NCBI GenBank assembly: GCA_030835825.1
Contig: JAURRA010000010.1
Span: 1 to 64,000 of the forward strand
Source: Flavobacteriaceae bacterium
GTDB lineage: Bacteria > Bacteroidota > Bacteroidia > Flavobacteriales > Flavobacteriaceae
Reading direction: 5' to 3'
DNA: 64,000 nt
Part shown: in pieces, positions 27,500 through 35,024 of the stretch
Layout of the letters: the number at the start of each line of letters is the position of its first letter
Position numbering within the stretch: the stretch's first letter is position 1
Notes under the pieces: model-generated
What the model saw: only the letters and a program-made list of their open reading frames with translations
Databases searched by the model: none
Told to the model about the DNA's origin: nothing
Translations under genes and position numbers: made by a program

Positions 27500-30151
27500 C
27501 TTCTTCTTCACTTCAACCTCCTGGAATGCCTCGATCACGTCTTCAAGTTGAAGGTCATTGAAGTTCTTGATTTGAATACCACAATCGTACCCTTTACTGA
27601 CTTCTTTGGCATCGTCTTTGAAACGCTTTAAAGAGGTGAGTGAACCAGAGTGAATCACAACACCGTCGCGAATAACTCGGACACCTGAGTTCCTGAAAAT
27701 TTTACCTGTGGTGACCATACAACCTGCAATGGTTCCAATTTTGGATATTTTAAAGGTCTCCCGAACTTCAGCATTTCCTGTTATTTCTTCCTTGAACACC
27801 GGCGACAACATGCCTTCCATAGCATCCTTCAATTCATTGATGGCATCATAAATGATGGAGTACATCCGGATATCAATTTCTTCTTTATCGGCAATGGCTC
27901 TAGCATTCCCAGTAGGACGTACATTAAATCCAATAATGATAGCCTCTGAAGCTGTTGCCAATAGCACATCGCTTTCGGTAATTGCACCGACCCCCTTGTA
28001 AATAATATTCACCTGAATTTCTTGAGTAGATAACTTTTGGAACGAATCGGTTAAGGCTTCTACCGAGCCGTCCACATCTCCCTTAAGGATAATATTGAGC
28101 TCCTTAAAGTCACCCAATGCGATACGGCGACCGATTTCATCTAGGGTAATATGACGTTGCGTTCGTACGGACTGTTCGCGTCTCAATTGCGTTCTTTTTG
28201 CCGCTATTTGCTTGGCTTCTCGTTCGTCGGCAAAGACGTTAAACTTGTCTCCAGCTTGCGGCGCACCATCCAATCCTAAGAGTGAAACTGGTGTGGCAGG
28301 ACCTGCTTCCATCAGCGCTGCACCCCTTTCGTCGTGCATGGCTTTCACTTTACCGCTATTTTTTCCCGCTAATACAAAGTCTCCGATTTTCAGGGTTCCA
28401 GCACTAACCAAAACTGTGGATATATAGCCACGTCCTTTGTCCAAAAACGCTTCGACTACTGTTCCAACGGCTGGTTTATTTGGATTCGCTTTAAGTTCTA
28501 ATAACTCGGCTTCCAACAATACCTTTTCGAGAAGTTGATCTATCCCCTGTCCAGTTTTAGCTGATATATCTTGGGATTGAATTTTTCCACCCCAATCCTC
28601 TACTAATAGGTTCATAGCTGCTAATCCTTCTTTTATCTTATCGGGATTAGCTGCTTCTCGGTCTACTTTATTTATCGCAAAGACTATAGGAATTCCAGCT
28701 GCTTGAGCGTGGGCTATGGCCTCCTTGGTTTGCGGCATGATATCATCATCTGCTGCAATGACAATGATCGCCAAATCAGTCACCTGAGTACCTCTTGCCC
28801 GCATGGCTGTAAAGGCCTCGTGACCCGGTGTATCGAGGAAGGTGATATTTTGACCTGTTTTTAGCGTCACACCATAGGCGCCAATGTGTTGGGTAATCCC
28901 TCCTGATTCTCCAGCAATAACATTCTCCTCCCTGATAAAATCAAGTAAAGATGTTTTTCCGTGATCAACGTGCCCCATGACCGTCACAATAGGTGCTCTT
29001 GGCAACAAATCTTCTGGATTATCATCTTGCTCTTCCAAGGCTTCATCCAATCCAGCAGTAGTAAATTCTATTTCAAAACCGAATTCTTCTGTAACAATAG
29101 AAAGCGTTTCGGCATCTAAACGTTGATTCATCGTCACCATCATTCCCAGTGACATACAGGCCGAAATGATTTCGGTTACGGGCACTTCCATCATGGTGGC
29201 TACCTCACTCACTGTTACAAATTCTGTAAGTTTCAGCAATTTGTTGTCGGCCTCGATGGCAGCTTGCTCTTCTTCCGATTTTTGCCTGTGTTGATCACGC
29301 TTGTCACGGCGGTACTTGGCACCTTTACCTTTTGACGACTTACCTTGAAGTTTTTCTAAGGTTTCACGCACTTGACGTTGCACTTCTTCAGCACTTGGCT
29401 CTTCCTTTACAACTTGACGCGTCTTCGCTTGTCCTGGTTTATTGCCACCGCGATTATCACCACCACGCGGCGAACCACCCACTTTACTGATTCGTTTGCG
29501 TTTTATGCGCGTATCGGCTGATGATTCGGTCTTTTTCTTCTCTGCAAATTTGGTCAAATCTATGGTTTCACCCGTCTTTTTGGGCTGAACCAATTTTTGA
29601 TAGATAGTCGTGTGTGTTTCTGGAGAAGCGTCGGCTTCAGGAGTTGCCTTTTTTGGTGCTTCAACAACTGGAGAATCGACCTTAGTTTCAGGCGCTTTCT
29701 CTTCAATTTTTTCAACTGCTGGCGCTTCAGATACTGGCTCCGCTGGTTCTGGTTTTTCGTCAGCAACAGCTGCTGTCTCCGCCTGTTTTTTCGGTGGATT
29801 TAAGTCAATCTTCCCGACTTGCTTTAGTCCCGCCAAACTTTGTCTGGCTTTGACCACGGGCTCGGGTGTTTGGACAGGATCGGCCTTTTCCTCGGGGACG
29901 CTCTTGGGCTCCACCTCACTGAGCAGCGCCTCTTTCTCTTTTTGTTTGGCTTCAATAACCTCAATCGAAGCTACTTTTTTACTAGCATCGGATTGAAATT
30001 CATCCGAAAGCATGGCATAGATTTCTGACGTTATTTTAGTGGTAGGACGTTTTTCTATTTCAATACCATGACCCTGCAGGAATTCCACAGCACGGTCGAT
30101 TGAAATATTCAACTCCCTTAAAACCTTATTAAGTCTAATAGTTTCTGCCAT
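27494..30151 (-). CDS. infB: Translation initiation factor IF-2
   Basis: IF-2 is the GTPase that brings initiator tRNA to the 30S subunit and promotes subunit joining. The 885 residues contain a short N-terminal IF2 domain ([20 protein letters not shown]), a long low-complexity linker of Ala, Glu, Pro and Lys (about 75-290), a basic RGGDNRGG stretch, then the G domain with [17 protein letters not shown] and NKVD (about 385-500), domain II, and the C-terminal initiator-tRNA binding domain with DVDGSVEAL and [13 protein letters not shown]. It is the third gene of rimP-nusA-infB, 17 bp after nusA. There is no rbfA or truB downstream, because the convergent SPOR gene follows. Confidence 0.98.
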   Translation of the reverse strand: MAETIRLNKVLRELNISIDRAVEFLQGHGIEIEKRPTTKITSEIYAMLSDEFQSDASKKVASIEVIEAKQKEKEALLSEVEPKSVPEEKADPVQTPEPVVKARQSLAGLKQVGKIDLNPPKKQAETAAVADEKPEPAEPVSEAPAVEKIEEKAPETKVDSPVVEAPKKATPEADASPETHTTIYQKLVQPKKTGETIDLTKFAEKKKTESSADTRIKRKRISKVGGSPRGGDNRGGNKPGQAKTRQVVKEEPSAEEVQRQVRETLEKLQGKSSKGKGAKYRRDKRDQHRQKSEEEQAAIEADNKLLKLTEFVTVSEVATMMEVPVTEIISACMSLGMMVTMNQRLDAETLSIVTEEFGFEIEFTTAGLDEALEEQDDNPEDLLPRAPIVTVMGHVDHGKTSLLDFIREENVIAGESGGITQHIGAYGVTLKTGQNITFLDTPGHEAFTAMRARGTQVTDLAIIVIAADDDIMPQTKEAIAHAQAAGIPIVFAINKVDREAANPDKIKEGLAAMNLLVEDWGGKIQSQDISAKTGQGIDQLLEKVLLEAELLELKANPNKPAVGTVVEAFLDKGRGYISTVLVSAGTLKIGDFVLAGKNSGKVKAMHDERGAALMEAGPATPVSLLGLDGAPQAGDKFNVFADEREAKQIAAKRTQLRREQSVRTQRHITLDEIGRRIALGDFKELNIILKGDVDGSVEALTDSFQKLSTQEIQVNIIYKGVGAITESDVLLATASEAIIIGFNVRPTGNARAIADKEEIDIRMYSIIYDAINELKDAMEGMLSPVFKEEITGNAEVRETFKISKIGTIAGCMVTTGKIFRNSGVRVIRDGVVIHSGSLTSLKRFKDDAKEVSKGYDCGIQIKNFNDLQLEDVIEAFQEVEVKKKL

Positions 30152-30168
30152 AAATAAATTTATATTGT

Positions 30169-31407
30169 CTATTGCTCTCCGTCAAATTCTAATTTAAGGA
30201 TTCTAATCACTTCGAGTATAGTTTCTTCTTCTAAATCGATACGCTTGATTAAATCTTGAACATCCTGCTCGAGAACGCTCTTTGCTGTATCTAACCCAAC
30301 CTTAGAGAATTCTTCAATGATCCAAGCTTCGATTTCATCCGAAAATTCTTTCAATTCCACGTCTTCTTCAACACCTTCTCTAAATACATCAATTTCGTAA
30401 CCAGTCAGCTGACCTGCCAATCTGATGTTGTGTCCGCCACGGCCAATAGCCTTGCTCACCTCCTCTGGCTTGAGAATGACCTCAACGCGTTTGGTTTCTT
30501 CATTGATTTTCAATGAAGTAACCTTGGCAGGACTTAGGGCGCGCGTAATGAATAGTTGAAGATTATTGGTGTAATTGATCACGTCAATATTTTCATTGCC
30601 TAATTCTCTGACAATACTGTGAATTCGAGATCCTTTCATCCCCACACAAGCCCCAACGGGATCAATGCGATCATCATAGGAGTCAACAGCCACTTTGGCT
30701 TTTTCACCAGGAATTCGAACAACCTTTTTAACAGTAATCAATCCGTCAAATACTTCAGGAATTTCCTGTTCAAATAATTTCTCTAGGAAAGCTGGCGCTG
30801 TTCTCGACATGACTATGGCTGGCTTGTGGCCTTTCAATTCTACACTTTCAATGACCCCTCGGACACTGTCACCCTTTCTAAAAAAATCGGACGGTATTTG
30901 TTTGTCTCTTGGAAGAATGATTTCATTCCCATCATCATCGACAAGGATAATTACTCGTTGACGCACGTGGTGCACCTCAGCCGTATATATTTCGCCAACC
31001 AATTGCACAAAATGCTTGTAGATGTTGGTGCTGTCATGCTCGTGAATCTTAGCAATTAAGTTTTGACGCAGCGACAAAATTGAGCGACGACCCAAATCCA
31101 TTAATTTCACTTCTTCAGACACGTCCTCCCCAACTTCAAAATCGGGCTCAATTTTTCGTGCTGCCGATAATTCAATTTCTTGATTTTCATTTTCCACTTC
31201 GCCATCGGCCACTACCACACGATTTCTCCAGATTTCGAAATCTCCCTTGTCAGGATTGATAATAATATCGAAATTGTCGTCGTCACCAAATTTACGTGTT
31301 AAGGTATTTCGGAATACTTCCTCCAAAATGGCCATCAGGGTGACTCTGTCAATAAGTTTGTCGTCTTTGAATTCGGAAAAAGAATCGATCAAAGCTATAT
31401 TTTCCAT
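30169..31407 (-). CDS. nusA: Transcription termination/antitermination protein NusA
   Basis: NusA binds RNA polymerase and nascent RNA, strengthening hairpin-dependent pausing and termination. The 412 residues comprise the N-terminal polymerase-binding domain (about 1-130), an S1 domain (about 135-205), and two KH domains; the KH regions show [17 protein letters not shown] and [19 protein letters not shown]. After KH2 there is an acidic tail of about 60 residues, without the two acidic repeats of E. coli NusA. Gene order rimP-nusA-infB is near universal. The hairpin in the operon leader (31895-31915) is a possible autoregulatory target. Confidence 0.97.
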   Translation of the reverse strand: MENIALIDSFSEFKDDKLIDRVTLMAILEEVFRNTLTRKFGDDDNFDIIINPDKGDFEIWRNRVVVADGEVENENQEIELSAARKIEPDFEVGEDVSEEVKLMDLGRRSILSLRQNLIAKIHEHDSTNIYKHFVQLVGEIYTAEVHHVRQRVIILVDDDGNEIILPRDKQIPSDFFRKGDSVRGVIESVELKGHKPAIVMSRTAPAFLEKLFEQEIPEVFDGLITVKKVVRIPGEKAKVAVDSYDDRIDPVGACVGMKGSRIHSIVRELGNENIDVINYTNNLQLFITRALSPAKVTSLKINEETKRVEVILKPEEVSKAIGRGGHNIRLAGQLTGYEIDVFREGVEEDVELKEFSDEIEAWIIEEFSKVGLDTAKSVLEQDVQDLIKRIDLEEETILEVIRILKLEFDGEQ

Positions 31408-31413
31408 AGGACT

Positions 31414-31881
31414 CTAATTAAATTTCAATTTTACCTTTGCTGCCACAATGTCGTTATAATCGAGGTCAGCTGTTTTTTCAACAGTTATTTTTCCTTTGCC
31501 TACTGGCTTGGGCTCTCTTGCCTTCCATCCAATAGTGATACAGTTGTCAGTAGCTGATTGCAAAATACCTTCTATTTTCCCTCTGTTTTTGGTAGTTACC
31601 TCGAGGGTTTTTCCAATATTCTTAGCATATTGTCGCTTCATTACAATGGGCGAAGCGGCGCCTGCCGATGCTACTTCTAGTGAGAAATCTACTGCCTCGC
31701 GATCGAGATTATGCTCGATAGCTCTGCTTATAAAAACACAATCTTTTACAGTTACACCTTGATCTCCGTCCAACACCACATTGATGTGATTGGCGCTGGA
31801 GATGTCGAATTCAACTAGAAACAAATCTTGCCGTTCTTGCAATGCGTCATTGAGCAATATTTGTACCGTTTCTTTCAGCAT
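31414..31881 (-). CDS. rimP: Ribosome maturation factor RimP
   Basis: RimP is needed for late 30S subunit maturation. The 155 residues show the two-domain layout, with LFLVEFDISSANHINVVLDGDQGVT near the start shortened here to its key blocks (LVEFD, VVLDGD), DCVFISRAIEHNLD, and SLEVASAGAASPI marking the end of the N-terminal domain; a C-terminal SH3-like domain follows (GKTLEVTTKNRGKIEG). It is the first gene of its operon, with a clear promoter at 31944-31974 and a strong GC hairpin between that promoter and the ATG. Confidence 0.95.
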   Translation of the reverse strand: MLKETVQILLNDALQERQDLFLVEFDISSANHINVVLDGDQGVTVKDCVFISRAIEHNLDREAVDFSLEVASAGAASPIVMKRQYAKNIGKTLEVTTKNRGKIEGILQSATDNCITIGWKAREPKPVGKGKITVEKTADLDYNDIVAAKVKLKFN

Positions 31882-31894
31882 AGTGGTAAAAGAA

Positions 31895-31915
31895 GGGGGG
31901 ACTTTTTGTCCCCCC
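31895..31915 (-). promoter_or_regulatory. Strong GC hairpin in the rimP-nusA-infB leader, possible attenuator
   Basis: In the minus-strand transcript GGGGGGAC pairs with GTCCCCCC (31908-31915 with 31895-31902) around a loop of five A. It is followed by TTCTTTT and then the rimP ATG 13 bases after the stem. The stem lies inside the 5' leader, downstream of the promoter at 31944-31974. The shape, a perfect 8-bp GC-rich stem plus a U-rich tract, resembles an intrinsic terminator; position near the start codon also allows translational control. Confidence 0.6.
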
Positions 31916-31943
31916 TACCTGTCCTTTATATGTTTCTCGAGTG

Positions 31944-31974
31944 CAAAGATAATGATTTTGAAATACGACGCAAA
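31944..31974 (-). promoter_or_regulatory. Promoter of the rimP-nusA-infB operon
   Basis: On the minus strand TTTG (31971-31974) is followed by a 19-base spacer and TATCTTTG (31944-31951), a full match to the Bacteroidota housekeeping promoter. Predicted transcription starts near 31936, giving a leader of about 55 bases. Confidence 0.72.
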
Positions 31975-32006
31975 TCTATTTTGTCAATCTCACATTGCAC
32001 TTGAAC

Positions 32007-32035
32007 AAAAAATCCGCAAAATTGGCGGATTTTTT
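32007..32035 (-). terminator. Intrinsic terminator of tRNA-Gln
   Basis: An 11-bp stem, AAAAAATCCGC with GCGGATTTTTT (32007-32017 and 32025-32035) around a 7-base loop, sits 2 bp beyond the 3' end of the tRNA on the minus strand. The U-tract is formed by the descending arm. It separates the tRNA transcript from the rimP promoter region. Confidence 0.82.
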
Positions 32036-32037
32036 AG

Positions 32038-32110
32038 TTGGCCTACTAGGGCTCGAACCTAGACTCTTCTGAACCAAAATCAGACGTGTTGCCAGTTACA
32101 CCATAGGCCA
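32038..32110 (-). tRNA. tRNA-Gln (anticodon UUG)
   Basis: The minus strand folds into a standard 73-nt cloverleaf. The acceptor stem TGGCCTA pairs with TAGGCCA, the discriminator base is A, the anticodon stem TCTGA pairs with TCAGA around loop TTTTGGT, and the T stem CTAGG pairs with CCTAG around the T loop with TTCGAGC. The anticodon TTG reads CAA, so glutamine. The 3' CCA is not encoded. A dedicated promoter lies upstream and an intrinsic terminator directly downstream. Confidence 0.96.
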
Positions 32111-32123
32111 ATTTTAGAGCGAG

Positions 32124-32154
32124 CAAATTTAGTACAAAGTTTTGGTTGAGCAAA
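32124..32154 (-). promoter_or_regulatory. Promoter of tRNA-Gln
   Basis: The minus strand shows TTTG (32151-32154), a 19-base spacer and TAAATTTG (32124-32131), followed 13 bases later by the first base of the tRNA. The same spacing and motif are found before rimP and rplM. Confidence 0.75.
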
Positions 32155-32184
32155 CTTTTTGAATAAATATGCGCTTGAATATCT

Positions 32185-33252
32185 TTAAGAAGATCGTTCC
32201 GCCTGTTGAACTACGATTGATTGGTAGTATTTCTTTCTCAACCAAAAAGATGCACGCACTAACAATATCAGTGCAGGAACCTCAACTAAGGGGCCAATAA
32301 CGCCGGCAAACGCCTGGCCAGAATTTAACCCAAAAACTGCAATTGAAACAGCAATAGCCAATTCAAAATTGTTACCAGCTGCTGTAAAAGCTACCGAAGT
32401 AGTTTTGTCATATGCCGCCCCAGTGGCTTTGGTGACAAAAAATCCAATGATAAACATCAGTGCAAAATAGATGAGCAAAGGCACTGAAATAATGAGTACA
32501 TCCATTGGAATTTCAACAATCAATTCTCCCTTTAACGAAAACATGATTACGATGGTAAACAACAAAGCTATCAAGGTCAATGGTGAAATAGCAGGAATAA
32601 AGATTTGGGTGTACCATGCGTCACCTTTTATTTTTACCAATATCCATCTGCTCAGAATGCCCAACAGAAAAGGAATGCCTAAATATATAGCCACACTTTC
32701 TGCAATGGTCGCAATAGAAATATCCACTACGGCACCATCAAAACCGAAATAAGGGGGGAGCACAGTAATAAATATCCAGGCGTAAAAACTGTAGGCACAG
32801 ACTTGAAAAATACTATTTAGTGCCACCAAGCCAGCACCGTACTCGCTGCTCCCTTCAGCCAGGTCGTTCCATACCAATACCATAGCGATACAGCGCGCCA
32901 AACCTATTAAAATCAACCCAACCATATATTCAGGGTAGTCACGTAAAAAAGTAATAGCCAAGACAAACATCAATACGGGTCCAATGACCCAATTGAGCAG
33001 CAAAGAAATAGATAGGATTTTGGTGTTTTTAAAAACCGTTGGCAAAAGAGCGTAATTCACTTTGGCTAGCGGTGGGTACATCATCAGAATCAAACCAATG
33101 GCAATGGGAATATTGTTCGTTCCGCTATTAAAACGATTAATGACATGTGGAAAATCAGGGGCAAAATACCCCAAGCCAATACCAAATGCCATCGCTGAAA
33201 AAATCCAAAGGGTTAAATTCTTATCTAAAAAACCCAGCTTTTTTGCCGCCAT
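32185..33252 (-). CDS. arsB: ACR3-family arsenite efflux permease
   Basis: An inner-membrane exporter of arsenite (and probably antimonite) driven by the proton gradient. The 355 residues make about ten helices. The family hallmark [20 protein letters not shown] near residue 118 is intact, including the conserved Cys in helix 4 needed for transport in studied ACR3 proteins, and [14 protein letters not shown] with [11 protein letters not shown] near the end are also typical. It lies 37 bp downstream of arsR and is likely co-transcribed. No arsenate reductase (arsC) is adjacent, so the cassette as seen handles arsenite only unless arsC is elsewhere. The symbol arsB is used in the broad sense; acr3 is equally apt. 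Confidence 0.93.
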   Translation of the reverse strand: MAAKKLGFLDKNLTLWIFSAMAFGIGLGYFAPDFPHVINRFNSGTNNIPIAIGLILMMYPPLAKVNYALLPTVFKNTKILSISLLLNWVIGPVLMFVLAITFLRDYPEYMVGLILIGLARCIAMVLVWNDLAEGSSEYGAGLVALNSIFQVCAYSFYAWIFITVLPPYFGFDGAVVDISIATIAESVAIYLGIPFLLGILSRWILVKIKGDAWYTQIFIPAISPLTLIALLFTIVIMFSLKGELIVEIPMDVLIISVPLLIYFALMFIIGFFVTKATGAAYDKTTSVAFTAAGNNFELAIAVSIAVFGLNSGQAFAGVIGPLVEVPALILLVRASFWLRKKYYQSIVVQQAERSS

Positions 33253-33289
33253 AATTTGATGAAATATTAATTATTTTAAAATAAACGAA

Positions 33290-33622
33290 CTAACAACAGG
33301 AGCTGTTTATTGAACTATCTTGGTTGAGGAAATCCGACATCAGGGCTTTCATACGGGTCCAATTGTCCTTGTCGATACAATAGCAGACACTGGTGCCTTC
33401 CACATTACCCTTAATCAATCCTAATTGTTTGAGTTCCTTTAAGTGTTGCGAAATGGTCGGTTGTGCCAACCCGATTTCATGGACTAAATCCCCACAAACG
33501 CAAGAATCAATTTTGAATAGATGCTGTAAAATGGCGACTCTGGCCGGATGCCCAAACGCCTTAGCGATTAAAGCAATCTCATTGTCCCGAGTGCTAAACA
33601 ATTCGGTTTTGACTAATCCCAT
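33290..33622 (-). CDS. arsR: ArsR-family metalloregulatory repressor
   Basis: A 110-residue winged-helix repressor expected to release DNA on binding arsenite. The recognition region is IGLAQPTISQHLKELKQLG (about 49-67), followed by the wing (GLIKGNVEGTSVCYCI). Cysteines that could bind As(III) are Cys41 and Cys43 in SCVCGDL at the start of the DNA-binding unit, Cys83 and Cys85 in CYC, and a terminal Cys109-Cys110 pair. The CVC placement matches the classical ArsR sensor site. A 28-bp near-palindrome overlaps the promoter just upstream, which fits autorepression of arsR and the exporter. Confidence 0.93.
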   Translation of the reverse strand: MGLVKTELFSTRDNEIALIAKAFGHPARVAILQHLFKIDSCVCGDLVHEIGLAQPTISQHLKELKQLGLIKGNVEGTSVCYCIDKDNWTRMKALMSDFLNQDSSINSSCC

Positions 33623-33631
33623 ATCTTTTTT

Positions 33632-33659
33632 TTATTCATTGCAATATTACGATGAATAA
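33632..33659. promoter_or_regulatory. Candidate ArsR operator
   Basis: TTATTCAT (33632-33639) and ATGAATAA (33652-33659) form a perfect 8-bp inverted repeat with 12 bases between. The centre AATATT is itself symmetric, so only three base pairs on each side are mismatched in a 28-bp palindrome. It begins 10 bp before the arsR ATG and covers the candidate -7 element. Confidence 0.6.
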
Positions 33660-33675
33660 TTGTAACAGACAAAAA
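33642..33675 (-). promoter_or_regulatory. Candidate arsR promoter overlapping the operator
   Basis: The minus strand shows TTTTTG (33670-33675), a 20-base spacer and TAATATTG (33642-33649), one mismatch from TAnnTTTG. The -7 element lies within the palindrome at 33632-33659. Confidence 0.45.
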
Positions 33676-33771
33676 GCATCTGATGTTGTCACATTGCTTT
33701 CCTTATAGCCGCTGGTAAAGATGAGTGGCTCTATCGCTTGTCAACCCCGAAACTTAGGTGGCAGGCCCCGT

Positions 33772-34245
33772 TTAGATTCTATTGAACCTCAAGTAATAGG
33801 ATCCCGCACAGTAGATAGTCAAGGTGTCCCCGTGCATGACAAATTCATTTTCAAAATGGTGACCGTGGTGACCGTAGTTTGAAACCAATTTGTCAAAAAA
33901 TAAATCCCCCAATTCAGTCTCTGTAACTTCTGAACAGTTTAGACTTGAAAACACCAAAGTGTTTTGAGAATCATTACAGGAAAACCGGCCTTCAAAAGTG
34001 TTTCTACTGGTTGAGCCTCGATACATTTTACCCTCATTAAAATCCATGATAATGGCTACGGCTTTATTGGTAGCCGGATCATAATATTTGGGGTCAGAGG
34101 CTGCTATCGTGGTATCATTCTGATCGTTCACAATAGCTTTCAGCTGCCAAGCACCGCTTTGAAGAGCCTCCAAGGTGCTGCTGGTTGGTTCTTTGCTGCA
34201 ACTCGCAATGAATAAACAACTTAAAAGGAAAATTACATTTCTCAT
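33772..34245 (-). CDS. Small lipoprotein of unknown function
   Basis: A 157-residue protein with a lipoprotein signal: MRNVIFLLSCLFIASC, lipobox IASC with Cys16 as the likely lipidated residue. The rest looks like a small beta-rich domain: GAWQLKAIVNDQND, AIIMDFNEGKMYRGS, FEGRFSCND and HGDTLTIYCAGSYYLRF, a strand pattern similar to lipocalin-like or META-type lipoproteins, though I cannot assign a family. Four cysteines follow Cys16, and NYGHHGHHFEN near residue 123 is a His-rich patch that could bind a metal. It lies 149 bp upstream of arsR on the same strand, with the ars operator between, so co-regulation with arsenic genes is unproven. Confidence 0.75.
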   Translation of the reverse strand: MRNVIFLLSCLFIASCSKEPTSSTLEALQSGAWQLKAIVNDQNDTTIAASDPKYYDPATNKAVAIIMDFNEGKMYRGSTSRNTFEGRFSCNDSQNTLVFSSLNCSEVTETELGDLFFDKLVSNYGHHGHHFENEFVMHGDTLTIYCAGSYYLRFNRI

Positions 34246-35024
34246 AGTACCTGATTTTTAAATTATACTTATTATTAAGGTAGCCCTCTTTAGTTTGAAG
34301 GGCATGGTGATATTAATTTTATACTGATCCTGCCCGCAGGCACAAACATCTATCCGTTGACAGACCATGGGGTAAACCCAGAGGTCCCAACCCCATCGAA
34401 AAACTCAAAAAATTGTGCTGTTTCAGTTAAGCTGCTTTTGTAGACTTCGATTTGGGGTCAAATTCCTATTACAATAATACCGTTCGTGCATTCAGATAAA
34501 ATGGTCGTTCGAAATGAATTTTAGGAACAACCCGTTTAATATTAGTATCGTGAAATAAGAATTTTGTTTGAAATTCAGTTCGCGATACGATTTAAATCGA
34601 TCTTCATTGCCTTCGACTTAAACGCACTCCTGATACACAACGATATAAAATTAATAAATATATTTCAAATAAAAAACTGGTCAGCAGGCAGGAAAGTCGT
34701 TAATTATACTCGGTGTGCTATCGCTTTTTTATTCATTTTGGTATTTTCTTGCCAAATGTGGCTTTTGATTCAGGGATAAACAAGCGCGCGGCTTAGCACG
34801 GCAGCTCTGTTTTCAAATATTTTACAAGCGTGCCATGCCAGAACAAATCCCAGCACATTGCCTCAGACACTTTTGAGTAATTCCATCTTATTGAAACACG
34901 TTCATTTTGGACAGTAGATTTGCAATTGGGCATTACTAAAATACAAAAAATTGTTAAGCCAAAACAACTTTAGGAACACTTTGAATATTATGTGTATTTT
35001 CGTGAAGTAAATGTTAACGCTCAT
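34246..35024. other. About 780 bp without a convincing gene
   Basis: This is the largest gene-free stretch in the window. Short frames exist (for example 34564-34779, plus) but they show low complexity, no start context and no family motif. There is a weak inverted repeat GCCCT with AGGGC (34283-34287 and 34299-34303) and a small palindrome CTGCCCGCAG near 34335. The right end holds a candidate promoter for the GT117 gene (34891-34922). I see no insertion-sequence ends, no tRNA and no recognisable RNA family. Confidence 0.6.
34891..34922 (+). promoter_or_regulatory. Candidate promoter of the GT117/DUF2723 gene
   Basis: TTG (34891-34893), a 21-base spacer and TAGATTTG (34915-34922), a full -7 match. 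Transcription would start near 34929, leaving a leader of about 95 bases before the ATG at 35025. Confidence 0.5.

Noticed and set aside
29300-29960. Repeat-like low-complexity DNA within infB suggesting a tandem repeat
   Set aside because: The pattern comes from the ordinary Glu/Ala/Pro/Lys linker of IF-2 and has no fixed repeat unit.
29597-30028. Several open frames on the plus strand opposite infB
   Set aside because: They lie opposite the Ala/Glu/Pro/Lys linker of IF-2, which lacks stop codons on the other strand. No start context or family motif.
32038-34245. Genomic island inserted at tRNA-Gln
   Set aside because: The ars genes lie on the 5' side of the tRNA, whereas integrases normally use the 3' end; no integrase and no repeat of the tRNA 3' end was seen to the right.
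34564-34779. Possible small gene in the gap upstream of GT117
   Set aside because: 71 codons with no promoter, no recognisable motif and average composition of non-coding DNA here; kept only as part of the gene-free region.
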